From NCBI GenBank assembly GCA_945860595.1, contig CAMAQV010000031.1, positions 1-35,408 of the forward strand: a DNA stretch of 35,408 nt. Reading direction: 5' to 3'. Under the pieces are notes generated by a model, which saw only the letters and a list, made by a program, of their open reading frames with translations, did not search any database and was not told the origin of the DNA. This stretch comes from Comamonas sp. lk. Its GTDB lineage: Bacteria > Pseudomonadota > Gammaproteobacteria > Burkholderiales > Burkholderiaceae_C. Below, piece by piece: positions 18,908 to 27,658 of the stretch; position 1 is the first letter of the stretch, and the number at the start of each line of letters is the position of its first letter. Both the position numbers and the translations under genes were made by a program.

Positions 18908-19459
18908 TCAGGGGCTTACGAACAATTCATCAGCGGTGTCGAGCTGGCCCATGCACAGATCAATCAGGCTGCGGGTATCCAACTCCAGCGCTGCAAGTCC
19001 GTCAGCCGCCTGGGCAAAGCCCAGTGCCACGGTCTTCAGCAGGGCTGGCAATGGCATATCGGGTGGCAGCGCCTGGGGCGTAAAGCGGATTTGCTGCGGC
19101 AGACCGGTGAACAGCAAGCCAATGGCCTCTTTGTTTTCACCGGCCGAATGGCTTCCCAGCAGCAGGCGAACTTTTTCGTTCCGGGAGGTGGCAACGGTTT
19201 GCACAGCGTTCTGCGCCCGGGGATCAATCAGCAGTAACAGATCCACAACTGGAACCAAGAGCCCATCGGCGTTGGTGCACCCGGCCAACCAGGCCGGCGC
19301 GCGGGGAATCGGATTCAGCGAAAACGCCTCCGAAATATGGGTGGCCCATTCCAAATTGAATGCCAGCAGCCAGGGCCCACAGGCAATCCGGTACGCGGCC
19401 CGGGTAATCGGATCCATGGTTGCCGCGTCGGCGCATTCCGATGGGAGCGCGGTATCCAT
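18908..19459 (-). CDS. pilI: CheW-like scaffold protein (PilI/ChpC type)
   Basis: This adaptor protein is predicted to link PilJ receptors to the ChpA kinase. From ATG 19459 it has 183 residues, typical of a single CheW domain. CheW-like features are the beta-barrel strands ACGPWLLAFNLEWATHISEAF, PAWLAGCTNADGLLVPVVDLLLLI (equivalent to the CheW G.. N.RG..VPV.DL motif, but with Ala-Asp in place of Arg-Gly) and EAIGLLFTGLPQQIRF. Longer upstream starts would run through pilH and are rejected. A GAAAGAA stretch precedes the start. It lies 23 bp after pilH and 37 bp before pilJ. The name follows gene order in pilGHIJ clusters. Confidence 0.87.
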   Translation of the reverse strand: MDTALPSECADAATMDPITRAAYRIACGPWLLAFNLEWATHISEAFSLNPIPRAPAWLAGCTNADGLLVPVVDLLLLIDPRAQNAVQTVATSRNEKVRLLLGSHSAGENKEAIGLLFTGLPQQIRFTPQALPPDMPLPALLKTVALGFAQAADGLAALELDTRSLIDLCMGQLDTADELFVSP

Positions 19460-19482
19460 GGCAGTTCTTTCGCAGGGGGCGA

Positions 19483-19830
19483 TTAAAGAAAAGCCAGAAT
19501 GTCGGCTGCTTGGTAAGGCTTGGTGACATAGCCTTTGGCGCCCAGCATCTGGGCAAAAACCCGGTCTGCTTTTTGGTCTTTGCTGGTGACGAAAACGACC
19601 GGAATGTTCTTGGTGTCGGCCTGGCGGCTCATTTTTCGGGCTGTGGCAAAGCCGTCGGTTCCCGGCATGTTGACGTCCATGAGCACCAGATCCGGGCGGC
19701 TGCGTTGCAGCATGTCCAGCGCCGCATCCCCCGACGGGGCAGTGCTGATATCGCACCCCGCGTCGCGCAGAATTCTGCTCAGATGCTCGCAATCGACCGG
19801 TGAATCTTCGACGATCATGACTTTCTTCAT
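19483..19830 (-). CDS. pilH: CheY-like single-domain response regulator (PilH type)
   Basis: This is a stand-alone receiver of 115 residues. Acidic pocket residues are Glu8 and Asp9 (VEDSP), the phospho-acceptor is Asp52 (LVLMDVNMPGTDG), the switch residue is Thr82 (FVTSK) and the conserved Lys is Lys104 (YVTKPY). There is no output domain, so it should act by protein-protein contact, like PilH, which feeds the pilus retraction side in Pseudomonas. It starts 15 bp after the upstream pilG-like gene and is followed by pilI. Assignment as PilH rather than PilG is based on its position as second gene. Confidence 0.92.
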   Translation of the reverse strand: MKKVMIVEDSPVDCEHLSRILRDAGCDISTAPSGDAALDMLQRSRPDLVLMDVNMPGTDGFATARKMSRQADTKNIPVVFVTSKDQKADRVFAQMLGAKGYVTKPYQAADILAFL

Positions 19831-19845
19831 ATCTGCTCCTGGTAT

Positions 19846-20769
19846 CTATGACATGGACTGGAAGGGGGGCCGTGCGCCCGGTGCTGTCGACAAGCCCGGC
19901 GCACCGACGGTGAGGCTTTGCTTGATGTGGGTGGATAGCATGCGGGCCAGCTCCGCCTCGTTAATGGGTTTGGTCAGATAGCCGTCGCAGCCGGCCATGG
20001 ATGCGCGGATCTTGTCGATCGTGCCGGTTCTGCTGCTGGTCATGACTACTTTGGGCACGATGCCGCCGCGCTTGTAGCTTTTGATGGCTCTGCAGGTCTG
20101 GTAACCGTCTATCCCCTGCATATGGATATCGAGCAGCACCACGGCATAGTTTTTCTGGGAGATGCGTAACAGGGCCTCGTCGCCGCTGGCCGCCACATCG
20201 CAATCCAGTCCCATGGCCAACACGCGGTTGCGCAGGTAGTTTTGCGCCACCGGACTGTCATCTACGACCATCACGGAACCGGCGTAAGACTGGCTGGTGG
20301 TACGGCTATCGAGTTGGGGTTCGGGAACCAAGGGCGCACGAATCAGCGGCAGTACTTTGGCCTGATCACCCTGCACACCCATGCCCTGCCCGAGCGCCGT
20401 GGAGAAGGCGGATTCAAAGGCCAGGTAGGCAGCCTCATTCGGTGTCAGCGCGTTGTGAGACTGCTGGGTTCGGAAATGGTTGAACACAGCAAAAGCCCGG
20501 TCGAGCTGCAGCGGTTTGCGCACCGCGGTCAGCCTTTCGTGCAGCCCGGTTTCACTGAGCAGAACGATGCGTCCGCCCGCCGCCTGAAACGCAACCGCCG
20601 CCGCAATATGCCCGGGGAGGCTGCTCCCGAGCAGAACGCCTGTTGCTTGCCGCAGCGTGCTGGAGAGCGACCACGAATGGGTTTTGCGCGAGGCGAATTT
20701 GCAAAAAGTCGCCAGCTCGCGCTCTTCGGCGGCGTTCAGGCCCAGTGCCAAAACCGTGAACATGTGCAT
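19846..20769 (-). CDS. pilG: PilG-like response regulator with N-terminal pseudo-receiver domain
   Basis: This is the first gene of the chemosensory operon, with 307 residues. The C-terminal half (about 165-285) is a canonical receiver: Asp170/Asp171 (MVVDDSP), phospho-Asp214 (VLLDIHMQGIDG), Thr244 (VMTSS) and Lys267 (YLTKP). The first ~100 residues have the same order of elements: TVLALGL, then GVLLGSSLPG (45-53) where a receiver would have LLD..MPG, then IVLLSE, then RKPLQLDRAF (84-93). The phospho-acceptor position is Gly48, so this part looks like a receiver that can no longer be phosphorylated. A ~60-residue linker joins the two. Standard PilG is only the receiver (~130 residues). GGAGG lies five bases before ATG 20769. 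The pseudo-receiver reading is inference from motifs. Confidence 0.85.
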   Translation of the reverse strand: MHMFTVLALGLNAAEERELATFCKFASRKTHSWSLSSTLRQATGVLLGSSLPGHIAAAVAFQAAGGRIVLLSETGLHERLTAVRKPLQLDRAFAVFNHFRTQQSHNALTPNEAAYLAFESAFSTALGQGMGVQGDQAKVLPLIRAPLVPEPQLDSRTTSQSYAGSVMVVDDSPVAQNYLRNRVLAMGLDCDVAASGDEALLRISQKNYAVVLLDIHMQGIDGYQTCRAIKSYKRGGIVPKVVMTSSRTGTIDKIRASMAGCDGYLTKPINEAELARMLSTHIKQSLTVGAPGLSTAPGARPPFQSMS

Positions 20770-20932
20770 GTGATCCTCCCTGCAAACTGCGCTTTGGCAG
20801 CGGCCAAAATCAGATATTTATTGGCAACTATACTTTATTTATCGCGGAGGTTTAGACGGCCGTTTCTGGCGCGACGGCGTCTTGTGTGTCAGCTTTGCGT
20901 GGCCGTGCGGCACGCTGGCCGCTGCTGGCGGC

Positions 20933-22753
20933 TCAGCGGGTTGCGCTTGAATCGGGCAGCGCGCCCGCCAGAGCCTCGGCAACGCGGATGCCGTCCACCC
21001 CAGCGGACAAGATGCCCCCGGCGTAGCTCGCGCCTTCGCCTGCCGGATACAGGCCGCGCACATTGCTGCTTTGCAAATCCTCGCCGCGCGGCATCTTGAG
21101 CGGGCTGGATGTGCGGGTTTCTACCCCGGTCAACACCGCATCTGCCATATCAAAGCCTTTGATTTTTCGCCCGAAGACCGGCAAGGCTTCGCGGATGGCG
21201 GCAATCGCATACGGCGGCAGGCTGTGCGCCAGATCGGTCAGGTGCACGCCCGGGCGGTACGAGGGCTGTACCGCACCGAAGGTGGTGGATGCGCGCCCGG
21301 CCAGAAAGTCGCCCACTAACTGGCCCGGTGCCACGTAACTTTCGCCGCCCAGTACATAGGCGGCTGATTCAAGCCCGCGCTGCAAAACAATGCCTGACAA
21401 GGGGTGCGCCCGGTTGGCGCTGGGCGGGGTGCCGCCCAGCAGCGTCTGGGTTTCTGCCGCATAGCGTTCGCCGTCGTGCGCGCCGAAGGCGGCAACCCAG
21501 CTATTCGTATCGTGGGGATAGTCACCTGGTTCTATGCCCACCACAATGCCGGCGTTGGCGTTGCGTTCGTTGCGCGAATACTGGCTCATGCCGTTGGTCA
21601 CCACCCGCCCGGGCTCGGAGGTGGCAGCCACCACCGTGCCGCCCGGACACATGCAGAAGCTGTAAACGCTGCGCCCGTTCTGGGCGTGGTGTACCAGCTT
21701 GTAATCTGCCGCACCCAGCAGCGGGTTTCCGGCATGGCGGCCCCAGCGGGCGCGGTCGATCACGCCTTGTGGATGCTCGATACGAAAGCCCACCGAGAAG
21801 GGCTTGGCCTGCATCGCCACACCGCGTGAGTGCAGCATGGCAAAGGTGTCGCGCGCGCTGTGGCCCAGCGCCATCACCACCTGCCGTGCTGAGATGTCCC
21901 GCCGTTGGCCGCTGGCCAGATCCAGCACTTGCAGGCCGCACACGCTTTGCGCACCGCCGCGCGTCTCCAGATACAAATCGGTGACCTGCTGACCGAAGCA
22001 GACCTCGCCACCCAGCGCGATGATGCGCGCGCGCAGGTTTTCCACCACGCGCACCAGTTTGAACGTGCCGATGTGCGGATGCGCTTCCACCAAAATTTCC
22101 GGCGGCGCACCGGCGTTGACAAACTCTTGCATGACCTTGCGCCCCAGATGGCGCGGGTCTTTGATCTGGCTCCACAGCTTGCCATCCGAAAACGTGCCCG
22201 CACCGCCTTCGCCAAATTGCACATTGCTGTTCGGATGCAGATTGCGCTTGCGCCACAAATCCCAGGTGTCCTGCGTGCGCTGGCGCACCTGCGGGCCACG
22301 CTCTAGCACCAAGGGCTTGAAGCCCATCTGCGCCAGCAGCAGCGCGGCAAATATGCCGCAGGGGCCAAAACCCACGACCACCGGGCGCAGCGGCAGCGCG
22401 GCGGCTGCCTGCGCCACAAATTGATACGCCATGTCAGGCGTGGGGCCGATGTGCGGGTGCGCCTCCAGACGCGCTAAAACCGCTGCTTCCATGTCTGCCG
22501 GAAGCGTCGCGTCGACGATGAAAACCGCCAATACATCCGCCTTGCGCGCATCGAAACTGCGTTTGAAGACCTGGAGTTCGCTGATGTCATGTGGCGCCAC
22601 GCCCAGGGCTTGGGCGGCCAGTGCCCGCAACGCGTCCACTGGATGGGCCAGCGGCAGGCGGTCGGCCTCGGTTTCGCTGGGTGCGTCTGCGGCGCGGCGC
22701 GTGGCCACCGGCAGCGCCGAGAGCGGGAGTTTGAGTTCGGTCAGGCGGATCAT
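20933..22753 (-). CDS. FAD-dependent dehydrogenase, COG2509-like
   Basis: This is a predicted flavoprotein of 606 residues. A ~110-residue N-terminal domain (ELQVFKRSFDARKADVLAVFIVDA region) is followed by an FAD-binding Rossmann motif VVVGFGPCGIFAALLLAQMG (about 124-143), then VLERGPQVRQR. Further conserved-looking blocks are NSNVQFGEGGAGTFSDGKLW, ALGHSARDTFAMLH and the C-terminal LYPAGEGASYAGGILSAGVDGIRVAEAL, which closes the FAD site. This matches the uncharacterised NAD(P)/FAD-dependent dehydrogenase group COG2509, whose substrate is unknown. The start is ATG 22753, with no strong Shine-Dalgarno seen. It lies 78 bp after ureG on the same strand, so it could be the tail of a urease-cluster transcript. 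A role in urea metabolism is not suggested by its sequence. Confidence 0.88.
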   Translation of the reverse strand: MIRLTELKLPLSALPVATRRAADAPSETEADRLPLAHPVDALRALAAQALGVAPHDISELQVFKRSFDARKADVLAVFIVDATLPADMEAAVLARLEAHPHIGPTPDMAYQFVAQAAAALPLRPVVVGFGPCGIFAALLLAQMGFKPLVLERGPQVRQRTQDTWDLWRKRNLHPNSNVQFGEGGAGTFSDGKLWSQIKDPRHLGRKVMQEFVNAGAPPEILVEAHPHIGTFKLVRVVENLRARIIALGGEVCFGQQVTDLYLETRGGAQSVCGLQVLDLASGQRRDISARQVVMALGHSARDTFAMLHSRGVAMQAKPFSVGFRIEHPQGVIDRARWGRHAGNPLLGAADYKLVHHAQNGRSVYSFCMCPGGTVVAATSEPGRVVTNGMSQYSRNERNANAGIVVGIEPGDYPHDTNSWVAAFGAHDGERYAAETQTLLGGTPPSANRAHPLSGIVLQRGLESAAYVLGGESYVAPGQLVGDFLAGRASTTFGAVQPSYRPGVHLTDLAHSLPPYAIAAIREALPVFGRKIKGFDMADAVLTGVETRTSSPLKMPRGEDLQSSNVRGLYPAGEGASYAGGILSAGVDGIRVAEALAGALPDSSATR

Positions 22754-22830
22754 GCGGGCTCGGGGTTATCAAGCAAGCGGGGATGATACGGCGCACCCCC
22801 CACGCGCAAGCGCCGGCCGCAGATCGGGGA

Positions 22831-23487
22831 TCAGGCCTTGAGCATGCCTTTTTCTTCAATAAATGCGACCACCGTATCCAGCCCGGTGAGCGTCTTCAAA
22901 TTGGTCATCACAAAAGGCTTGAGGCCTTTGGGTGTGCTGCGCATGCGGGTGGTATCGGCGTGCATCACGTCCAGGTTCGCGCCCACGTAGGGCGCAAGGT
23001 CGGTTTTGTTTATCACGAACAAATCGCTTTTGGTGATGCCCGGCCCGCCTTTGCGGGGAATCTTTTCGCCCGCGGCTACGTCAATCACGTAGATGGTCAG
23101 GTCACTCAATTCGGGGCTGAAGGTGGCGGCCAGGTTGTCGCCGCCGCTCTCGATAAACACCACGTCGGCGTTGGGAAAATCCACCAGCATGCGGTCGATG
23201 GCCTCTAAATTGATGGACGCGTCTTCCCGGATCGCCGTGTGCGGACAGCCACCCGTCTCCACGCCCATGATGCGCTCAGCCGGCAGCGCGCCGCTCACGG
23301 TGAGCAGGCGCTGGTCTTCCTTGGTGTAGATGTCGTTGGTGATCGCCACCAGGTCGTATTTGTCACGCATCGCTTTGCACAGCATTTCCAGCAGCGTGGT
23401 TTTGCCGGAGCCCACCGGGCCGCCTATGCCCACGCGCAAGGGCGGGAGTTTTTTGCTGCGGTTGGCGATGTGGTGAAGGGCGGACAT
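22831..23487 (-). CDS. ureG: Urease accessory GTPase UreG
   Basis: UreG is the SIMIBI-class GTPase that delivers nickel to apo-urease with UreF (and UreD/H). From ATG 23487 it has 218 residues. The P-loop is [11 protein letters not shown] (about 22-32). The metal-binding Cys-Pro-His motif is [14 protein letters not shown] (Cys81, His83). The ESGGDN motif and the guanine-specificity NKTD ([12 protein letters not shown]) are also present. An upstream extension to 23532 is possible but would overlap ureF, and ATG 23487 gives the normal UreG N-terminus. It is the last urease gene here, 10 bp after ureF. Confidence 0.97.
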   Translation of the reverse strand: MSALHHIANRSKKLPPLRVGIGGPVGSGKTTLLEMLCKAMRDKYDLVAITNDIYTKEDQRLLTVSGALPAERIMGVETGGCPHTAIREDASINLEAIDRMLVDFPNADVVFIESGGDNLAATFSPELSDLTIYVIDVAAGEKIPRKGGPGITKSDLFVINKTDLAPYVGANLDVMHADTTRMRSTPKGLKPFVMTNLKTLTGLDTVVAFIEEKGMLKA

Positions 23488-23497
23488 AGCGGGTCTT

Positions 23498-24217
23498 TCA
23501 GGATCTAAAAAGGCGGGAATATTGCACCTCATGCCGCGCGCTCAGAATCGCCAACATGGGGGAAAAGGCTTGCAGTTCGTCAAACGGTGTGGCCAGAGCC
23601 CGGTCCACCGCTTGCGGAATATCGGCAGCCAGCGCGGCCAGGATGCGTTGGCCTGCGCTTTGACCCAGCGGTACCGATTTGATCGCCGCCTGCACCATGT
23701 TCTCGGCCCAGCCAAAGGCAAAAGCCAACAGGGCGGCGCGCGCCGGGGCTTGGCTGTGGCTGGCCGCCAGGGCAAACGCCAGGGGGTAGCTCGGGTCCAT
23801 CGCGGCCAGCGTGGCCACGTCGGCTTGCAGGTCGCGCGCAGCGCCCGGGGACGCGCCAATTGCGCCGCCATCGTTCATGTGGTGGTTGCGCAGCCATTCC
23901 AGCAGCGAGCGGCCCATCTGCTCGGTTTGTGCGCGCAGCTCGGCGCTCTCGCGGGTCTGCAAAACCCAGGCGTTGAGGCGGGCGATCTCGCTAGCGTCAT
24001 CCCGCGCCCACGCTTGTAGCGCCAGCGCCACTACGGCGAGGTCTGCGCGCGCCACTGTGATGTGCAGCTGATCCAGCAACCATGCCTTCGCGTCGGCTTC
24101 GCTCGCGGCGTATTGCGCGTCCACCGCAGCCTCCAGTCCCTCGGAGTAGGAAAAGCCGCCTATCGGCAAGGCCGGCGAGGCCAGCCACATCAGCTGCATC
24201 AGGCTGGTGTCCAGCAT
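23498..24217 (-). CDS. ureF: Urease accessory protein UreF
   Basis: UreF is the helical scaffold that joins UreD/H and UreG on apo-urease during nickel insertion. Family hallmarks are the N-terminal [21 protein letters not shown], the NDGGAIGA loop region, and [34 protein letters not shown] 24217 gives 239 residues and lies 10 bp after the ureE stop. Starts at 24262 or 24289 would overlap ureE and add poorly conserved residues. Its usual partner UreD is not found in this window. Confidence 0.94.
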   Translation of the reverse strand: MLDTSLMQLMWLASPALPIGGFSYSEGLEAAVDAQYAASEADAKAWLLDQLHITVARADLAVVALALQAWARDDASEIARLNAWVLQTRESAELRAQTEQMGRSLLEWLRNHHMNDGGAIGASPGAARDLQADVATLAAMDPSYPLAFALAASHSQAPARAALLAFAFGWAENMVQAAIKSVPLGQSAGQRILAALAADIPQAVDRALATPFDELQAFSPMLAILSARHEVQYSRLFRS

Positions 24218-24227
24218 GGCCTGCGTA

Positions 24228-24842
24228 TCAGTGCGCGTGGCCACAACCCGGGCCGTGGACATGCGGGGCAGCTGCGATGGGGATGGCACTGCGCGTGGGC
24301 GCTACATGGCTGAGGTCGCTCGGATGACCATCGCCGTGTGCATGGCCGTGATCGTGGCTGTGTCCATGACCGCCGTGGGCGTGGCCGCCGCTGGCGTACG
24401 CGCCGTTTTCCGGCTCAAACGCTTCGTCCACCGCATGCACGATCAGGTGCATGGCGCGCAGCATCTCGGCCAGCACGTGGTCGGATTCGATCTTGAGGTG
24501 ATCGGGTTTGAGCTCAATCGGCACATGCCGGTTGCCCAGGTGGTAGGCCGCGCGGATCAGGTCGTAGGGCGTGCCGTGGTTCGTGCAATGGGTGATCTTG
24601 AGCACCGGCTGCGGAGCTGCGATAACCCGCACCAGCGAACCGTCGTCTGCCACCAGCACATCGCCGCCGCGCACCACGGTCCCGCGCGGCAGAAAAACCC
24701 CGATGCTGCGGCCCGCCGAGTCGCTCGCCTCAAAGCGGCTCTTTTGCCGCGTGTCCCAATCCAGCTCCATGGTCGATGCACGCTTCAACAGTGCAGACGC
24801 AAGGCCCGCGCCTTGGGGGATGAGTTTGGAGGTTTGGGGCAT
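24228..24842 (-). CDS. ureE: Urease nickel metallochaperone UreE with long His-rich tail
   Basis: UreE binds nickel and passes it to UreG. Residues 20-100 form the N-terminal peptide-binding domain ([38 protein letters not shown]). The metal-binding domain includes [28 protein letters not shown]. The C-terminal ~50 residues carry 14 histidines (such as [19 protein letters not shown]) plus a Cys, consistent with extra nickel storage. It has 204 residues, on the long side because of that tail. No clear Shine-Dalgarno precedes ATG 24842. It is separated from the upstream ureC gene by an oppositely oriented toxin-antitoxin pair, so ureEFG probably need their own promoter, which I could not identify. 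Confidence 0.95.
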   Translation of the reverse strand: MPQTSKLIPQGAGLASALLKRASTMELDWDTRQKSRFEASDSAGRSIGVFLPRGTVVRGGDVLVADDGSLVRVIAAPQPVLKITHCTNHGTPYDLIRAAYHLGNRHVPIELKPDHLKIESDHVLAEMLRAMHLIVHAVDEAFEPENGAYASGGHAHGGHGHSHDHGHAHGDGHPSDLSHVAPTRSAIPIAAAPHVHGPGCGHAH

Positions 24843-24901
24843 GGCGTGTGTTGAGCGATTTATGGACGTTTGCGTTATGAAGCGGAGAGCCCGCCCAGGA
24901 G

Positions 24902-24943
24902 TTGCCTCCGAGCGCGATAGTGGGTAGTATTACAAGCGTAATA
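24902..24943 (+). promoter_or_regulatory. Probable promoter with operator palindrome of the toxin-antitoxin pair
   Basis: TTGCCT (24902-24907) and TAGTAT (24925-24930) are spaced by 17 bases, each a 4/6 match to the sigma-70 hexamers. Overlapping the -10 and the expected start is a perfect inverted repeat, TATTAC-AAGC-GTAATA (24928-24943). That is where an autorepressing AbrB/MazE-type antitoxin would be expected to bind. The ribosome binding site TTGGAGG follows directly. Confidence 0.5.
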
Positions 24944-24957
24944 ACTTGGAGGCTGCG

Positions 24958-25182
24958 ATGTCTGCACTTAAATTAACCCAAATTGGCAATTCTGTCGGTG
25001 TGATTTTTCCTAAGGAGATGCTGGCGCGGCTGAAACTGGAGAAAGGCGACAGCCTGTTTGTCAGCGAGGCCGTCAATGGATTCATGCTTTCAACATACGA
25101 CCCCGAGTTTGAGCAGCAAATGGCCGAGGCGCGTCGCATTATGAAAAACCGACGGACGGTTCTGCACGAGTTGGCCAAGTGA
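24958..25182 (+). CDS. AbrB/MazE-like antitoxin
   Basis: This is a DNA-binding antitoxin of 74 residues. The N-terminal ~45 residues (LKLTQIGNSVGVIFPKEMLARLKLEKGD) form the swapped-hairpin AbrB/SpoVT fold, with the typical K.T.IGNS.GV..PKE pattern. The C-terminal part (LSTYDPEFEQQMAEARRIMKNRRTVLHELAK) is the likely toxin-binding tail. ATG 24958 is chosen because TTGGAGG lies 4-8 bases upstream. Its TGA overlaps the GTG of the toxin gene, so the two are translationally coupled. The pair lies on the strand opposite to the urease genes, between ureC and ureE. Confidence 0.92.
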   Translation: MSALKLTQIGNSVGVIFPKEMLARLKLEKGDSLFVSEAVNGFMLSTYDPEFEQQMAEARRIMKNRRTVLHELAK

Positions 25183-25577
25183 GTTCGGCCAAGCAACCCT
25201 GGCGTTGGTTGAGCTCGGACGTTCTGTACGTAGTTCACGCTGAACAGCTTGCGGAGCACGGCGGATTGGCCGGACTGCGCGATGCCAACGCATTGGAGTC
25301 CGCGCTTGCCCGCGCCGAGCAGCTCGCACATTACGGCTCGCCGGACGGAGCCGAACTCGCGGCGGCCTACGGATTTGGCATTGCGCGCAACCATCCGTTT
25401 TCGGATGGCAACAAGCGCACCGCCTTCGTAGCGACCGAGCTTTTCTTGGTGCTCAATGGTTTTGAGCTGCAGGCGACAGACGCTGATTGCGTCATCACCA
25501 TGCTCGGCCTCGCCGCAGGCGATAGCGACGAAGCCAGCTTTGCCGCCTGGATCCGCGCTCACATACAAGCGCTCTAA
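25179..25577 (+). CDS. doc: Doc-type (Fic/Doc family) toxin
   Basis: The product resembles death-on-curing toxins, which in phage P1 phosphorylate elongation factor EF-Tu and stop translation. It has 132 residues, close to P1 Doc (126). The Fic/Doc active-site motif is HPFSDGNKRTA with His72 and the NKR at 78-80. Preceding it are GLRDANALESALARAEQ (about 32-48) and AAAYGFGIARN, standard in this family. GTG 25179 overlaps the antitoxin stop (GTGA). Its antitoxin partner here is AbrB/MazE-like rather than the Phd type of P1. All active-site residues are intact, so it should be active. The actual target is not deducible. Confidence 0.93.
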   Translation: MSSAKQPWRWLSSDVLYVVHAEQLAEHGGLAGLRDANALESALARAEQLAHYGSPDGAELAAAYGFGIARNHPFSDGNKRTAFVATELFLVLNGFELQATDADCVITMLGLAAGDSDEASFAAWIRAHIQAL

Positions 25578-25603
25578 GGCGCGGCTGAACGGCCCCGACA
25601 ACA

Positions 25604-27349
25604 TCAGAACAAAAAGTAACGCTGCGCCATCGGCAAGGTGGTTGCCGGTTCGCAGGTGAGCAACTGGCCGTCGGCGCGCACGCTGTAGGTCTGGGCGTCA
25701 ATCTCCATGGTGGGCAGGTAGTGGTTGTGCACCATGTGCTGCTTGCGCACGCCGCGCATGTTTTTGGCAACTGCCAAGGTCTTGCCCAGGCCGAAGCGGG
25801 TTTGGATGCCCGCGTCCATACCGGCTTGCGACACAAAGGTGAGCGAGCCGCGTTGCAGCGCCCCGCCATAGGCGCCAAACATAGGGCGGTAGTGCACGGG
25901 TTGGGGCGTGGGGATGGAGGCGCTGGGGTCGCCCATGGCGGCCATGGCGATGAAGCCGCCTTTGAGGACAAGCGACGGTTTGACGCCAAAAAACGCAGGC
26001 TTCCACACCACCAAATCGGCCCATTTACCCACTTCCACGCTGCCCACTTCGTGGCTGATGCCGTGGGAAATGGCCGGGTTGATGGTGTATTTGGCGACAT
26101 AACGCTTGGCGCGGAAGTTGTCGTTGCGTTGCTGCAATTCGGTTGCCTCGCTGCGGCCCGCATCGGGGGCCAGCCAGCCGCGTTGGGCTTTCATTTTGTG
26201 CGCGGTCTGCCAGGTGCGGATGATGACTTCGCCCACACGGCCCATAGCCTGGCTGTCGCTGCTCATCATGCTGATCGCACCCAGGTCGTGCAGCACGTCT
26301 TCGGCGGCAATCGTTTCTTTGCGGATGCGGCTCTCGGCAAAGGCCAGGTCTTCGGCGATACCGGCGTCCAGGTGGTGGCAGACCATGAGCATGTCCACGT
26401 GCTCGTCCAGCGTGTTCACCGTGTAGGGCATGGTTGGGTTGGTCGAGCTGGGCAAAAAGTTTTCTTGGCCCACCACTTTCAGAATATCGGGTGCGTGGCC
26501 GCCGCCCGCGCCTTCGGTGTGGAAGGCGCACAGGGTTCTGCCTTTGGTTGCGCCAATCGTGTCTTCGACAAAGCCGGACTCGTTGAGCGTGTCGGAGTGA
26601 ATCGCCACCTGGATGTCCATGGCGTCGGCCACGTCCAGGCAGTTGCTGATGGCCGCAGGCGTGGTGCCCCAGTCTTCGTGGAGTTTGAGGCCGATGACAC
26701 CGGCCTCAACCTGCTCGCGCAGCGCTGCGGGCAGGCTGGCGTTGCCCTTGCCGAAAAAGCCCAAGTTCATAGGGAAGGCATCGGCAGCTTGCAGCATGCG
26801 CTCGATATTCCAGGCACCCGGCGTGCAGGTGGTGGCAAAGGTGCCGGTGGCCGGACCCGTGCCCCCGCCCATCATGGTGGTCACGCCACTGGCCAGGGCT
26901 TCTTCAATTTGCTGCGGGCAGATGAAATGGATATGGCAGTCAATACCGCCTGCGGTGACGATATTGCCTTCGCAGCTGATGATTTCGGTGCCCGGCCCGA
27001 TGACTATGTCCACGCCCGGCTGTGTGTCCGGGTTGCCGGCTTTGCCTATGGCCACGATGCGCCCGCCTTTGAGACCGATGTCGGCTTTAACAATGCCCCA
27101 ATGGTCCAGGATCAGCGCATTGGTCATTACGCAGTCCACCGCGCCCTGCGCCCGAGTGGCCTGCGACTGTGCCATGCCGTCGCGTATGGTTTTGCCGCCG
27201 CCGAACTTGACCTCCTCGCCGTAGCTGCCCGCGCGCAAGGTGTAGTCCGCCTCGACTTCGACCAGCAATTCGGTGTCAGCCAGCCGCACCCGGTCGCCCA
27301 CGGTGGGGCCAAAAATTTCCGCGTAGGCGCGGCGATCCATGCGTGCCAT
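25604..27349 (-). CDS. ureC: Urease alpha subunit (catalytic)
   Basis: UreC carries the di-nickel active site that hydrolyses urea to ammonia and carbamate. All key residues are visible: His139 and His141 in [10 protein letters not shown], the carbamylated Lys222 and His224 in GLKLHEDWG, His251 ([10 protein letters not shown]), His277 ([13 protein letters not shown]), the flap Cys324 and His in VCHHLDAG, and Asp365 in SSDSQAMG. Length is 581 residues from ATG 27349, slightly above the usual ~570. ATG 27340 ([11 protein letters not shown]) is a possible start three codons in. It starts immediately at the ureB stop, with no intervening base. The next urease gene downstream, ureE, is 761 bp away because of the toxin-antitoxin pair. 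Confidence 0.98.
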   Translation of the reverse strand: MARMDRRAYAEIFGPTVGDRVRLADTELLVEVEADYTLRAGSYGEEVKFGGGKTIRDGMAQSQATRAQGAVDCVMTNALILDHWGIVKADIGLKGGRIVAIGKAGNPDTQPGVDIVIGPGTEIISCEGNIVTAGGIDCHIHFICPQQIEEALASGVTTMMGGGTGPATGTFATTCTPGAWNIERMLQAADAFPMNLGFFGKGNASLPAALREQVEAGVIGLKLHEDWGTTPAAISNCLDVADAMDIQVAIHSDTLNESGFVEDTIGATKGRTLCAFHTEGAGGGHAPDILKVVGQENFLPSSTNPTMPYTVNTLDEHVDMLMVCHHLDAGIAEDLAFAESRIRKETIAAEDVLHDLGAISMMSSDSQAMGRVGEVIIRTWQTAHKMKAQRGWLAPDAGRSEATELQQRNDNFRAKRYVAKYTINPAISHGISHEVGSVEVGKWADLVVWKPAFFGVKPSLVLKGGFIAMAAMGDPSASIPTPQPVHYRPMFGAYGGALQRGSLTFVSQAGMDAGIQTRFGLGKTLAVAKNMRGVRKQHMVHNHYLPTMEIDAQTYSVRADGQLLTCEPATTLPMAQRYFLF

Positions 27350-27655
27350 TTAAAGAGTTCCTTGCGTCAAACCACGAAAGCCGTAGACGGTTCGGCCACC
27401 GGCATAGTCCACCAGTTCCACGGTGCGTTCCTGCCCTGGCTCAAAGCGCACGGCTGAGCCCGAGGCGATATGGAGTCGCATGCCCCGTGCTTGCTCTCTG
27501 TCAAAACCCAAAGCAGCATTGGTTTCGGCAAAGTGGTAATGCGAGCCCACTTGGATGGGCCGGTCGGCGGTGTTGCGCACCAGCAGCGTGAGGGTGCGCC
27601 GGTCGGCGTTGAGCGTGATCTCGCCCTCGCCAGTGATGATTTCGCCGGGGGTCAT
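27350..27655 (-). CDS. ureB: Urease beta subunit
   Basis: UreB is a structural subunit of the (UreABC)3 trimer. It has 101 residues. The pattern [19 protein letters not shown], then [49 protein letters not shown] and [10 protein letters not shown] (given in pieces) is diagnostic. The length is standard. It lies 3 bp after the small His-rich gene and abuts ureC, consistent with one transcript from ureA. Confidence 0.97.
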   Translation of the reverse strand: MTPGEIITGEGEITLNADRRTLTLLVRNTADRPIQVGSHYHFAETNAALGFDREQARGMRLHIASGSAVRFEPGQERTVELVDYAGGRTVYGFRGLTQGTL

Positions 27656-27658
27656 GGC

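Noticed and set aside
24928..24943. TATTAC-AAGC-GTAATA as an insertion scar or recombination site for the toxin-antitoxin pair
   Set aside because: No second copy was seen beyond the toxin gene (25578-25603), and its place over the -10 element fits an operator better.
25721..27457. Open frame of 578 codons on the plus strand opposite ureC
   Set aside because: It lies fully antisense to a clear urease alpha gene. Its composition (His/Ala/Gly/Val-rich, low complexity) is what the reverse complement of a high-GC coding sequence gives, and it has no recognised domain.
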